Positions 45,677 to 54,159 are shown, numbered from the stretch's first letter. The stretch: 64,000 nt of DNA from Cyclobacteriaceae bacterium (GCA_028285445.1 JANQPQ010000036.1:40219-104218); one strand, 5' to 3'. Translations and numbers: made by a program. Notes: a model not told the origin generated them from the letters alone.

Positions 45677-46303
45677 CTAATCCTGCAAAGTTGAGTTAAA
45701 GAAAAGCGGCCAGGACACTGATCCATCGGCTATGCCTTCGATGAACTGATCCTGCCGCCTTTCTTTTAACATTCCACCATCTTGCGAAATCTGCTTCAAG
45801 TCTGAACCTAGCATTCCCTGTCGGACTTGGCTCTTCAGAATGCTATCAGAAGAGTAGATACTTCCAACAAAACCCAGCGCTTCGTATTTCGTGTAGTTGC
45901 CATACATTGCAGCGAGCATTGTAAAAGCATCCAATACACCATAACAAGTGCCAATCCCGATATGGGTAGATGCTTCCTCTTGTAATGATTCTGCTACGCT
46001 GACCTCCTCTATAATTGCTGCTTTTGATACCTCCCTCCTCTTAAGCCGCATCTCCACGGCTTTGAGCAACTCACTTCCTACGAAAGGCCGGGTGAAATAA
46101 TTATTGGCGACAATATCCATACTGTCGCGCTTGTCAGACTTTTGCGATTTTGCTGTGCATGATACAGATGATGTTTCTTGATGATAAACTTGATGGCTGT
46201 AAGGAATTTTGCTCCCACTTTGAATAGTTGCTACAATTGCCCGTCGCCAATTGACCTGGCTAATCTCTTGGTGATGATCTCTATTTTCCTTACCCATTTT
46301 CAT
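45677..46303 (-). CDS. Degenerate response-regulator-like protein, possibly a decaying gene
   Basis: 208 residues. Residues about 50-95 (CTAKSQKSDKRDSM, NNYFTRPFVGSELLKAVEMRLKRRE) look like the last third of a receiver domain, normally TAKxxxxDxxxGM...DDYITKPF. The acidic cluster, phospho-accepting Asp and first strands are missing, and the conserved Lys before Pro is Arg. The first 50 residues are not receiver-like. The last 100 (GIGTCYGVLDAFTMLAAMYG) match nothing I know. It is either a relic with replaced ends or a diverged regulator that cannot be phosphorylated. Confidence 0.4.
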   Translation of the reverse strand: MKMGKENRDHHQEISQVNWRRAIVATIQSGSKIPYSHQVYHQETSSVSCTAKSQKSDKRDSMDIVANNYFTRPFVGSELLKAVEMRLKRREVSKAAIIEEVSVAESLQEEASTHIGIGTCYGVLDAFTMLAAMYGNYTKYEALGFVGSIYSSDSILKSQVRQGMLGSDLKQISQDGGMLKERRQDQFIEGIADGSVSWPLFFNSTLQD

Positions 46304-46594
46304 TTGATATTATATATGCCAAAAGTCTGCCAAGTACGATTCCAGCCCGTATGAGGGTATTACAGTTGGGAAATAGTCTTAAATTGGGAATAATTCCTAA
46401 ATACGGAACAATTGATTCCTTCTATTTAGCTCACTTATTTGATTCGCGATAACGCTTCATTTCTGCCAGACCGGTATTCAATCTTGGGCTTATAAAAATT
46501 GGCCTAGTATCATTACACTTATCGGGTCAAAAACACCTCTTACCTAATGGCATCTAATTCCAATTCTCTATATTCAAGCCTCACTATTTAGCTT
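46304..46594. other. AT-rich divergent intergenic region with inverted repeats
   Basis: This 291-nt gap holds no gene. GGAATAATTCC (46387-46397) is a perfect 5+1+5 palindrome. TTGGGAA occurs just before it and again inside its left arm, and another GGAA...TTCC pair lies at 46405-46419. These may be operator sites for the antiporter gene at 46595. No TAnnTTTG promoter is seen. Confidence 0.35.
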
Positions 46595-48391
46595 ATGTCT
46601 GAACACACCTTAATTAGTTTAGCCAGCATCATAATTCTTGGTGTTGGTGCACAATGGTTAGCCTGGCGCATCAAGATCCCATCAATTTTGTTCTTATTAG
46701 TTTTTGGCTTTATCGCCGGACCTATCACTGGGTTTTTGAATTCAGATCAACTGATGGGTGATCTGCTGCTTCCATTTGTTTCACTTTCAGTAGCAGTAAT
46801 ACTCTTTGAAGGTGGCCTTACCCTTGATATCAAAGAACTGCGCGAAATCGGTGGAACGATGTTTAGCCTGGTTTCTATTGGTATGGTAGTTAGTTGGGGA
46901 ATAAGTACGGCAACAGCATATTATTTGCTGGGGCTCAGCTTCCAAATCTCTATTCTATTAGGAGCAGTACTGGTGGTAACTGGCCCCACTGTGGTAGGTC
47001 CGCTGCTTAAACACATTAGGCCCTCTGGTAAGGTCAGAGATATTCTGAAGTGGGAAGGAATTGTAATCGATCCTATTGGAGCCCTTTTAGCCCTGTTAGT
47101 CTTTGAGGCGGTGCTTGCCGGCAGCAACCGTGAAGCGTCAACTCTGGTGCTGATTAGTATTGGAAAAACACTTCTCTTCGGAGGACTTTCAGGCTTCATT
47201 TTCGCTCAAATACTTGTTTTCCTTATCAGAAAGTTCTGGATGCCCGACTACCTGCACGTTGCAGTTACCCTGATGCTGGTTTTGGCCTCCTATGTCGTTT
47301 CCAATTACTTTCAGCATGAATCAGGATTGTTTGCAACCACTTTGATGGGGATCGTTCTGGCTAACCAACACAAAGTCTCTGTTCAGCACATACTGGTCTT
47401 CAAAGAGAACCTCAGTGTGCTTATTATTTCTACATTGTTCATTATCCTTTCTGCCCGGTTAGACCTCGCTACCTTCTCTACCATTTCTTCATTGAGCGTT
47501 GTCTTCTTACTCATATTGATTTTCGTAGGAAGGCCGCTATCCGTCTTTGCTTCCACCGTTGGTTCAAAATTAAATCTGAAAGAAAAGCTATTCCTTTCAT
47601 GGATGGCTCCTCGCGGTATCGTGGCTGCTGCCGTATCGTCCATCTTCGCCTTGCAGCTTAGCCAGGCTAATATTGAAGGTGCTGAGTTTTTGGTACCGCT
47701 AACCTTTGTGGTGATTGTAGGTACGGTGGCCGTTTATGGTTTAAGTTCTTCGGTGGTGGCAAAATGGTTAGGTGTATCTAAGGCCAACCCTCAGGGTTTA
47801 CTCATCGCAGGAGCAGCCCCTTGGGTGCGAGCAATGGCCAAAACCCTGAAAGACAATGGTATTGAAGTAATGATGGTTGATACCAACCGCACGGATGTAA
47901 AACAGGCAAAAATGGCGGAAATGTCTACAATCCACGGTAGCATACTATCCGAAACCATCATAGACGATATTAACCTCGCCGGCATTGGTCGCTTTTTAGC
48001 ATTAACGCCTAATGATGAGGTCAACTCCTTAGCGGCTATCCATCTTCGAGAAGTATTTGGCTCTGAGGACCTATATCAACTGCACCCGGTTGAGCAAGCC
48101 TTAGCACAAACCGATTCCGAGACTCCAAAGCATCTAAGGGGTCGCTACCTTTTCGATGAGCAGGCAACTTTTTATTTCTTCACAAGAAAACTCAACGAAG
48201 GATTTGAATTCAAAGCCACACATCTCACCTCAGAATTTACCTTTCAGCACTTTCAAGACCACTACCCCGGAGAGGTGCTACCTTTGTTTATCATTAGCGA
48301 GGGTAAAGAGCTGTCGGTTTTTGCTAATGATAGCAAAACCGTACCCAATGATGGGGACACCATCGTGGCGTTGGTAAAAGATGGGGAATAG
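46595..48391 (+). CDS. Cation:proton antiporter with C-terminal TrkA-N-like domain
   Basis: 598 residues. Twelve to thirteen membrane segments (about 1-385) of the CPA1/NhaP-type Na+/H+ exchanger family, with FEGGLTLDIKELREIGG, VTGPTVVGPLLKH and the conserved acidic stretch EGIVIDPIGALLALLVFE. A soluble RCK/TrkA-N-like domain (about 390-500; GLLIAGAAPWVRAMAKTLKDNGIEVMMVD) then probably binds a nucleotide and gates transport. A function in pH or Na+/K+ homeostasis is expected. Confidence 0.92.
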   Translation: MSEHTLISLASIIILGVGAQWLAWRIKIPSILFLLVFGFIAGPITGFLNSDQLMGDLLLPFVSLSVAVILFEGGLTLDIKELREIGGTMFSLVSIGMVVSWGISTATAYYLLGLSFQISILLGAVLVVTGPTVVGPLLKHIRPSGKVRDILKWEGIVIDPIGALLALLVFEAVLAGSNREASTLVLISIGKTLLFGGLSGFIFAQILVFLIRKFWMPDYLHVAVTLMLVLASYVVSNYFQHESGLFATTLMGIVLANQHKVSVQHILVFKENLSVLIISTLFIILSARLDLATFSTISSLSVVFLLILIFVGRPLSVFASTVGSKLNLKEKLFLSWMAPRGIVAAAVSSIFALQLSQANIEGAEFLVPLTFVVIVGTVAVYGLSSSVVAKWLGVSKANPQGLLIAGAAPWVRAMAKTLKDNGIEVMMVDTNRTDVKQAKMAEMSTIHGSILSETIIDDINLAGIGRFLALTPNDEVNSLAAIHLREVFGSEDLYQLHPVEQALAQTDSETPKHLRGRYLFDEQATFYFFTRKLNEGFEFKATHLTSEFTFQHFQDHYPGEVLPLFIISEGKELSVFANDSKTVPNDGDTIVALVKDGE

Positions 48392-48462
48392 TTGATAGGC
48401 TTCTACCATCCATAAAAAACTAAGTTCTTTCAAACCTTCTGTAGAAGTTTTCGTTATAATTC

Positions 48463-48495
48463 TTTGCAATATTAATAGTAATACTATTATACTTG
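48463..48495 (+). promoter_or_regulatory. TetR-gene promoter with operator in the spacer
   Basis: TTTG (48463-48466), a 21-nt spacer and TATACTTG (48488-48495, one mismatch to TAnnTTTG) form a promoter 17 nt before the TetR ATG. The spacer contains a perfect 8+1+8 palindrome, TAATAGTAATACTATTA (48473-48489), which also covers the first bases of the -7 box. Repressor binding there would block RNA polymerase, the classic autorepression layout. Confidence 0.6.
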
Positions 48496-48512
48496 CAGGC
48501 ATAATACTCAGC

Positions 48513-49199
48513 ATGCTAGATTTACTATCTAAAATAACGATACAGGTAAGCGATCAGATCTATTTGAAAGATCCTGAGTCAAGTGATCTGGGAAAGCGGA
48601 TCATAACCGGGAGCATAGATATGATCGATGAGCTGGGGTTTGAGTCATTTACCTTTGGCAAACTGGCTGCTCACATACAATCCCCGGAGGCTTCAATCTA
48701 CCGCTACTTTGAGAATAAGCATAAACTCTTGCTCTACCTCACTGCCTGGTATTGGGGTTGGATGGAATACCGATTGGTTTTTGGGCTGGCCAATATCAAT
48801 TCAGCTCAAGAGAGACTGGAAAAGGCCATTTTAATCCTAACCGAGCAAGTAACAACAGATAGCAGCTTTTTGCATGTTAACGAGGTCAAGCTAAATCGAC
48901 TGGTTATCGCTGAATCCTCGAAATCGTACTTAACGAAGGATGTAGATGAAGAGAATAAGGATGGTGTGTTTATGGGCTATAAGCAGTTGGTCGCACGAAT
49001 TGCAAACATTATTCTTGAAATAAATCCAAGCTACCAGTATCCACATATGCTGGTAACCACGGTTATTGAAGGAGCCCATCACCAGCGGTTCTTTGCAACG
49101 CATCTGCCAAGCTTGACCAATGTGAGTAAGGATAATGACTCTGTGACCAGTTTCTATTTAAATATGGTAAACGAAGTAATTAAGGAAGATAAGAGATGA
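48513..49199 (+). CDS. TetR/AcrR family transcriptional regulator
   Basis: 228 residues. The TetR helix-turn-helix lies at about 28-75 (RIITGSIDMIDELGFESFTFGKLAAHIQSPEASIYRYFENKHKLL), followed by a helical ligand-binding domain. The palindrome in its own promoter is the likely operator. It overlaps the next small membrane protein by 4 nt and lies upstream of the SulP-carbonic anhydrase pair, which it may control. The ligand is unknown. Confidence 0.92.
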   Translation: MLDLLSKITIQVSDQIYLKDPESSDLGKRIITGSIDMIDELGFESFTFGKLAAHIQSPEASIYRYFENKHKLLLYLTAWYWGWMEYRLVFGLANINSAQERLEKAILILTEQVTTDSSFLHVNEVKLNRLVIAESSKSYLTKDVDEENKDGVFMGYKQLVARIANIILEINPSYQYPHMLVTTVIEGAHHQRFFATHLPSLTNVSKDNDSVTSFYLNMVNEVIKEDKR

Positions 49200-49531
49200 A
49201 CGCCAGTACCATTATAAGGGCAATTCCATTCTTACGTAAGGCTGCATTCCAGCTGGTATTGGTAATGGTGGCGCTACTCTTCACCAATGCCATTTCCATA
49301 TTTTATCAGGATGGGCACGCTTGTGCAATCGAGTTAACCGAGCGAGGAGAAGCTGACACTGGCGAAGAGAACGGGAAGCAAGCTGAGCAGGCAGAAAAGG
49401 ACAAACATTTGGGCAGGCTTTTCCAATCGAAACTAAAAAACAGACATTTAGCAACTATAGTATCTGTAGCACCTTTCCAGTGGTGCAAGCCTTGGATAGA
49501 GATATTTACTCCGCCGCCGCAGGTGACTTGA
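49196..49531 (+). CDS. Small single-pass membrane protein of unknown function
   Basis: 111 residues. One hydrophobic segment (about 16-36, FQLVLVMVALLFTNAISIF) is followed by a short motif with His and Cys (QDGHACAIE), a charged low-complexity stretch (EENGKQAEQAEKDKH) and a proline-rich end (FTPPPQVT). No family is recognised. It is translationally coupled to the TetR gene (ATGA overlap) and precedes the bicarbonate transporter gene by 91 nt, so it may be an accessory of that system. That link is inference from position. Confidence 0.7.
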   Translation: MNASTIIRAIPFLRKAAFQLVLVMVALLFTNAISIFYQDGHACAIELTERGEADTGEENGKQAEQAEKDKHLGRLFQSKLKNRHLATIVSVAPFQWCKPWIEIFTPPPQVT

Positions 49532-49571
49532 AACGCCTAACCAGTTATCAACCAACCAAAATTACTGGTGT

Positions 49572-49599
49572 AACAAACTACAAGTAGACCGAGTTTGTT
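49572..49599. repeat. Inverted repeat upstream of the SulP gene
   Basis: AACAAACT (49572-49579) and AGTTTGTT (49592-49599) form a perfect 8-bp stem with a 12-nt loop, located 23 nt before the SulP ATG. No T-run follows, so a regulatory hairpin or operator is more likely than a terminator. Confidence 0.4.
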
Positions 49600-49622
49600 G
49601 TACCCTTTATTAACCAGCCACG

Positions 49623-51317
49623 ATGTGGCAAAAAATATCAAACGTTAAAATGAGTCCACAAGAAAAAACAGGTTTCTTTTCTAACCTGAAATACGATTTA
49701 CCCGCAAGTATAGTGGTGTTCCTGGTAGCAGTTCCGCTATGTCTGGGTATTGCACTTGCATCGGGCGCACCGCTCTTCTCGGGCATTATTGCCGGAATAG
49801 TTGGAGGGTTGATTGTTGCCTTGATTAGTGGTTCTGCCATGGGCGTTAGTGGCCCGGCAGCAGGATTAGCCGTTATTGTTCTTTCGGCAATTCAAGATTT
49901 GGGAGCCTTTGAGACATTCCTGCTGGCCGTTGTAATTTCCGGAGTTTTCCAGCTAATACTGGGTTTGTTAAAGGCCGGAGTTATTGGGTATTACTTCCCA
50001 TCATCAGTAATTAAAGGAATGCTGTCGGGTATCGGCATCATCATCATACTTAAGCAGATACCGCACGCCTTTGGTTACGACAAAGACCCGGAAGGTGACT
50101 TTTCATTCTTCCAGGTAGATGGACACAACACCCTGAGCCAGTTGGGATATATGCTGAATGATATCAGCCCCGGTGCCATTGCTATCTCGGCTGTTTCGAT
50201 GGTAATTCTCATTATGTGGGAAAGGCCATTTATGAAGAAGCTGTCATTCACCAGAATAATCCAGGGGCCGTTGGTGGTTGTAACGATCGGTATCCTGGCC
50301 AATATGTTCTTTGCTGATAACCCCATCTTAACGCTAAGAGCAGATCAGGTTGTTAGTATTCCAGTTGCAGATACGCTCGGTGGTTTCTTCAATCAGTTTA
50401 CCTTCCCAGATTTTACCCAACTCGGTAATACGCAGGTGTACGTGATAGCAATTACACTAGCCGTAGTTGCCAGCTTAGAAACCCTCCTCTGTGTAGAGGC
50501 AACAGATAAGCTTGACCCTCAGAAGAGAGTTACCCCTACTAACCGAGAGCTAGTAGCGCAAGGAGCAGGAAACATTTTCTCTGGATTAATTGGTGGCCTG
50601 CCTGTTACACAGGTAATCGTTCGTAGTTCTGCAAATATCCAGTCTGGAGCTAAGAGTAAAGCCTCTGCTTTCTTCCACGGCATCTTGTTACTGCTCACTG
50701 CAATGGCTATTCCAACAGTACTCAATATGATTCCTCTCGCTAGTTTAGCTGCTATTCTGTTTATAGTAGGATATAAGCTGGCTAAGCCTTCTTTATTCAA
50801 GCAGATGTACCATATGGGAAATTCACAGTTTATTCCGTTTATTGTGACCATCTTGGGTATCGTCTTCACCGACTTGCTCATTGGAATTGGTTTGGGACTG
50901 GCTGTTGGTATTATCCACATCCTGTGGAGTAATTATAAGAACCCTTACCAACTCGACTTTGAGAACCGCAAGGAGGGTGAGCCTATTAAGATAAGACTAG
51001 CTGAGAATATGAGCTTTTTGAACAAGGCCAGCGTATTGCAGACCCTAAATCGTCTTCCGGATGATAACCACGTGGTAATTGATGCTACCTATACCAAAAG
51101 TATGCATGTAGACATTCTGGAGATAATTGACGATTTTAAGGTAAATGCTGCTTCTCGGGATATAACTGTAGAGTTATTAGGAATGAAAAACACTGAAGCT
51201 GAAGACCATGTTGATAGCTACGGCAGGGTAGAAATAGAACATCCTGAGGACACAGATAATCAAGAATCGCAACTACAATCTAATACTGAACATAAAAAAG
51301 AAACAGTCCATGGATAA
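49623..51317 (+). CDS. SulP family anion transporter (probable bicarbonate transporter)
   Basis: 564 residues. About twelve membrane segments with the SulP motifs KYDLPASIVVFLVAVPLCLGIALASGAPLFSGI and SGSAMGVSGPAAGLAV, and GGLPVTQVIVRSSANIQSGAKSK. A shortened STAS-like domain lies at about 450-545 (DDNHVVIDATYTKSMHVDILEIIDDF). The overlapping carbonic anhydrase gene (8 nt) makes bicarbonate the most likely substrate. An alternative start at ATG 49650 (MSPQEKTGF) is possible. Confidence 0.92.
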   Translation: MWQKISNVKMSPQEKTGFFSNLKYDLPASIVVFLVAVPLCLGIALASGAPLFSGIIAGIVGGLIVALISGSAMGVSGPAAGLAVIVLSAIQDLGAFETFLLAVVISGVFQLILGLLKAGVIGYYFPSSVIKGMLSGIGIIIILKQIPHAFGYDKDPEGDFSFFQVDGHNTLSQLGYMLNDISPGAIAISAVSMVILIMWERPFMKKLSFTRIIQGPLVVVTIGILANMFFADNPILTLRADQVVSIPVADTLGGFFNQFTFPDFTQLGNTQVYVIAITLAVVASLETLLCVEATDKLDPQKRVTPTNRELVAQGAGNIFSGLIGGLPVTQVIVRSSANIQSGAKSKASAFFHGILLLLTAMAIPTVLNMIPLASLAAILFIVGYKLAKPSLFKQMYHMGNSQFIPFIVTILGIVFTDLLIGIGLGLAVGIIHILWSNYKNPYQLDFENRKEGEPIKIRLAENMSFLNKASVLQTLNRLPDDNHVVIDATYTKSMHVDILEIIDDFKVNAASRDITVELLGMKNTEAEDHVDSYGRVEIEHPEDTDNQESQLQSNTEHKKETVHG

Positions 51318-51939
51318 TTCACAAGTACAAACCCAAGAAAGTCAATCATCCATCTCGCCACAACAGGTAATAGATATCCTGAGGGATGGAAACCAAAGAT
51401 TCGTAAGCGGCTCTCAAGTAAGCCGCGATCTGGCTGCACAGGCCGACGCCACCACTGGTGGCCAGTATCCATTTGCCGCAGTGTTAAGCTGTATAGACTC
51501 CCGGGCTCCGGCCGAATTGATTTTTGATCAGGGCATCGGTGATATTTTCAACGCGCGTATTGCCGGAAACTTCGTCAACGACGATATTCTCGGCAGCCTG
51601 GAGTTTGCCTGCAAAGTGGCAGGTTCCAAAGCCGTGGTGGTAATGGGGCATAGCAGCTGTGGCGCTATCAAAGGCGCTATTGATGATGTGGAACTCGGCA
51701 ACCTTACCGGTATGCTGGCCAAACTGAAGCCCGCTGTTAGCGATGTGAAGTCAACCGGCGCTGATGGCAGCTCTGGCGATGCTGGCTTCGTGCAAAGCGT
51801 TGTCGAGTCTAATGTGAGATTGACAGTAAACGACATTAGAGAACGCAGTGCCGTATTGAAGGAGATGGAAGACGCGGGAGAAATTGCTATTGTTGGAGCT
51901 GTTTACGATCTCAGTAGCAAAGTGGTGACTTTTATGTAA
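51310..51939 (+). CDS. Beta-class carbonic anhydrase
   Basis: 209 residues. The zinc ligands are visible as Cys61 (SCIDSR), His114 and Cys117 (GHSSCGA), with the Asp63-Arg65 dyad. The enzyme interconverts CO2 and bicarbonate. There is no signal peptide, so it is cytoplasmic. The 8-nt overlap with the SulP gene indicates a coupled bicarbonate uptake and hydration module. A strong terminator follows at 51987-52016. Confidence 0.95.
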   Translation: MDNSQVQTQESQSSISPQQVIDILRDGNQRFVSGSQVSRDLAAQADATTGGQYPFAAVLSCIDSRAPAELIFDQGIGDIFNARIAGNFVNDDILGSLEFACKVAGSKAVVVMGHSSCGAIKGAIDDVELGNLTGMLAKLKPAVSDVKSTGADGSSGDAGFVQSVVESNVRLTVNDIRERSAVLKEMEDAGEIAIVGAVYDLSSKVVTFM

Positions 51940-51986
51940 GCGCCGTTAATTTGCAATTTCTGTATACCGCACAGAAAGATATTGAA

Positions 51987-52016
51987 AGCTTCGTGGTAAT
52001 CCACGGAGCTTTTTTT
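51987..52016 (+). terminator. Rho-independent terminator after the carbonic anhydrase gene
   Basis: A 10-bp stem (51987-51996 with 52001-52010, one G-T pair) with a TAAT loop is followed by a run of seven T (52010-52016). It closes the TetR/SulP/carbonic anhydrase region and marks the left side of the accessory segment. Confidence 0.85.
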
Positions 52017-52040
52017 GTTCCCGCTTTGGCCGCTATTTCC

Positions 52041-52120
52041 GTCATTCCTGCGCAGCAGGAATCCACTGCCTGCCACCCTACCCTTCGTCCTGTCTGTCAT
52101 CCTGAGCTTGTCGAAGGATC
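52041..52120. repeat. Repeat-type palindromes (intergenic dispersed repeat)
   Basis: ATTCCTGC (52044-52051) and GCAGGAAT (52055-52062) form a perfect hairpin with a 3-nt loop. A second unit at 52099-52119 begins ATCCT and ends AGGAT around GAGCTTGTCGA. From memory, sequences of this type (TCATCCTGAGCTTGTCGAAG) occur as dispersed intergenic repeats in many bacterial genomes. Copy number here cannot be judged from the window. Confidence 0.55.
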
Positions 52121-52480
52121 TCGTTGATCGAGGTAGTCCGATATGTGTCACACCAGAACAGTCATTAGTCTTACCGATGCAATTCTGCATTTACGCTCTC
52201 TTGACTGATACTATATACCTCTCAACAGTTCTCCTGCGCTAACGAATCGACCATGTTTTCTGTTCATTTTTTCCATGATGAAAAAACGAACCAAAAAAAT
52301 CTATGGCTCTGCAAGGTTTTCCGAGAAGCTCTATCCGTACCTGCAGATACATCTCACCAAGGACTTGAGCCACCACTTAGTTGTCTAATAATGTTGTGAC
52401 ACACTGTCCAGAGCCAATTGTCTGTTCAGAATTGAAATAACATTTAATTGACTTAGGGGTTAGCCGATTGCATTGGACGG
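52121..52480. other. 360-nt non-coding stretch
   Basis: No gene with coding features is seen on either strand. The sequence is of mixed composition with no strong hairpin or promoter. It separates two repeat clusters and is probably decayed accessory DNA. Confidence 0.4.
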
Positions 52481-52577
52481 CCACGGCGGTTGTTTGAGAC
52501 CGCCGCAGGCGGGCGAGTTTCGGCGGGGCCTTGACTTTTCTTTGGTTCGTTTCTTTTGGTCAAGCAAAAGAAATGAA
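52481..52577. repeat. Composite hairpin repeat element
   Basis: CGGCGGT (52484-52490) pairs with ACCGCCG (52499-52505). After a GC-rich link, a 13-bp stem (52546-52558 with 52565-52577, core TTTCTTTTG/CAAAAGAAA, one G-T pair) follows with a 6-nt loop, GTCAAG. Composition differs sharply from the neighbouring genes. I recall similar 'CTTGACTTTTC...' elements between genes in other Bacteroidota, but this needs a search. Confidence 0.5.
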
Positions 52578-52762
52578 TGAACAATGGTAGTGTCGTGAGC
52601 GCAGGAAAACTGTTGGGCGGTACATCGCCGCAGTCTGGAGCGAAAATGCAAAGTGGCAGTGTACAGACTAATGACTGCGATGAAATGTAATTGCTTCAGG
52701 GCACCTGAATCCTCACTACCCTCCCTAATTCCCCTAAAATTCCTTATATTTAAATGAACGAC

Positions 52763-52796
52763 AAAGCCACAGTGATTGCGATCGCTGTGGCTTTTT
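52763..52796 (+). terminator. Strong terminator with no gene upstream
   Basis: AAAGCCACAG (52763-52772) and CTGTGGCTTT (52785-52794) form a perfect 10-bp stem with a T-rich tail (CTTTTTGTG). No plus-strand gene lies in the 820 nt upstream, so it ends either an unrecognised small RNA, a lost gene, or read-through from the left. It insulates the DUF5343 operon that begins at 52901. Confidence 0.75.
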
Positions 52797-52900
52797 GTGT
52801 TTGTGTTTCACTGAAAGCGAAGTAGCGAGGTGAGATACGGCCCCGATATTGAAGTATTTGTATCTATAACTTAGATATTGTTCACTTTTAACTACTGCCC

Positions 52901-53533
52901 ATGGATATTAATGTACCCTACATGCCATCTGTCAAGAATTTGAACTCAATCCTATCTAAGATTCAAAAGGCGGCTGTACCTGAGAGATTTACTCACGAAT
53001 TTCTAAAAGATTTAGGATTCAAAAGTTCAAATGATCAAGCTATCTCTAAAATACTTAAGTATTTGGGGTTTCTGAGTCCCAGTGGGGAACCACAAACTGC
53101 TTACAAGGAGTTCGTTGATGAGACAAAGTCTAAAAAAATACTTGCAGAAAGGATTAAAATTGCGTTTGACGACTTGTATAATAGCAATAAGGATGCGCAT
53201 ACAAAGTCCGGTGATGAGTTAAAAGGGTGGTTTAAGACTAAAACTGGAAAAAGTGATTCAGTTGCGGTAAAAATGGCAACCACATTTAAGACTCTGGCAT
53301 CTTTTGGGGATTTTTCTGAGCTAACTGACACATCAGCTTCCAGAAGGACCAAAACTCTGGAACAATCTGCTACTCCACCTTCTATTTCAATAGAAGAAAA
53401 AAAAGATTCAGCAAAATCAAGAAGGTCAGATTTTGGCCTTGTTTATCGTTTTGAAATACATCTTCCAGATACTCAAAACATAGAAACTCATCGTGCAATT
53501 TTCAAGGCCCTCAAAGAGGAATTACTGTCATGA
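52901..53533 (+). CDS. DUF5343 family protein
   Basis: 210 residues. The N-terminal 145 residues match DUF5343 in pattern: YMPSVKNLNSILSKIQKAAVPERFTHEFLKDLGFKSSNDQAI, then KILKYLGFLSPSGEPQTAYKEFVD. The fold looks like winged helices. A Ser/Lys-rich linker (about 150-180) leads to a short C-terminal strand-helix segment (LVYRFEIHLPDTQNIETHRAIFKALKEEL) that may be a separate module. There is no signal or membrane segment. It overlaps the HEPN gene by 4 nt, so the two proteins are probably made together and may form a complex. Function unknown; codon use is AT-rich compared with flanking housekeeping genes. Confidence 0.85.
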   Translation: MDINVPYMPSVKNLNSILSKIQKAAVPERFTHEFLKDLGFKSSNDQAISKILKYLGFLSPSGEPQTAYKEFVDETKSKKILAERIKIAFDDLYNSNKDAHTKSGDELKGWFKTKTGKSDSVAVKMATTFKTLASFGDFSELTDTSASRRTKTLEQSATPPSISIEEKKDSAKSRRSDFGLVYRFEIHLPDTQNIETHRAIFKALKEELLS

Positions 53534-54105
53534 AAGAGAAGCTCGATTCATTCATGTTGAAAGGTGTTTTTTCAACATACTGTATTAAAGATCTGCAAGC
53601 CAAGGGACTACTTAGGTCACCTACTTATGATAATCAAGAAAGGAAAGATCACGACCTCTTTGCGGTAGCTTCAGAGAGCATAAGAACTAGTTCCATAATT
53701 ATGCAGAGATATTTTCGAATCCTATATGTATTTGAAAATTCCATTCGGGAGTTTATCCAAAACACACTTGTAGAAGTTGATGGTAAAGATTGGTTTGAAA
53801 AAAGATCGAATCGGGATATGAGGAACAAATTGGAAGAGCGAAAAAAAAGTGAACTTAGGAACCAATGGCATACCGGCCGAAACGAACACCCTATTTTCTA
53901 CATGGATTTTGGAGATCTTTCAAAGTTAATTATTAATCATTGGGAGTTGTTTCAAGATTATTTCCCGGATCAAGCATGGATCACAAGTCGAATTAGTGAC
54001 TCGGAACGGACAAGAAATGTGATAGCCCATACTAACATTCTTGCAGCCGAAGAAGGGCAAAGACTTGAAATGCACCTAAGAGATTGGATTAATCAAATAG
54101 GATAA
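53530..54105 (+). CDS. Swt1-type HEPN domain protein (putative RNase)
   Basis: 191 residues, mostly helical. The C-terminal HEPN signature is Arg162-Asn163-x3-His167 (RNVIAHTN, R-x4-H), the catalytic motif of HEPN RNases. The central IRTSSIIMQRYFRILYVFENSIREFI segment fits the Swt1-like HEPN family. HEPN proteins commonly act as RNases in toxin-antitoxin and phage-defence systems. The gene overlaps DUF5343 upstream by 4 nt and is followed 87 nt later by a protease gene. Toxicity and substrate are not known. Confidence 0.85.
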   Translation: MKEKLDSFMLKGVFSTYCIKDLQAKGLLRSPTYDNQERKDHDLFAVASESIRTSSIIMQRYFRILYVFENSIREFIQNTLVEVDGKDWFEKRSNRDMRNKLEERKKSELRNQWHTGRNEHPIFYMDFGDLSKLIINHWELFQDYFPDQAWITSRISDSERTRNVIAHTNILAAEEGQRLEMHLRDWINQIG

Positions 54106-54142
54106 AACGTGAACAAGGGATTTGTGACTTTATGCGACGAGG

Positions 54143-54159
54143 AGCCTACTCATTAGGCT
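54143..54159. repeat. Hairpin between the HEPN and protease genes
   Basis: AGCCTA and TAGGCT form a perfect 6-bp stem with a CTCAT loop. No T-run follows, so it may attenuate or process the message rather than terminate it. It is 33 nt before the protease ATG. Confidence 0.35.

Noticed and set aside
52460..52651. Minus-strand open frame of 63 codons
   Set aside because: It runs through hairpin repeats; its composition follows the repeat, not a protein.
54143..54159. Hairpin after the HEPN gene as a terminator
   Set aside because: Stem is only 6 bp and no T-run follows; kept as an unexplained hairpin.
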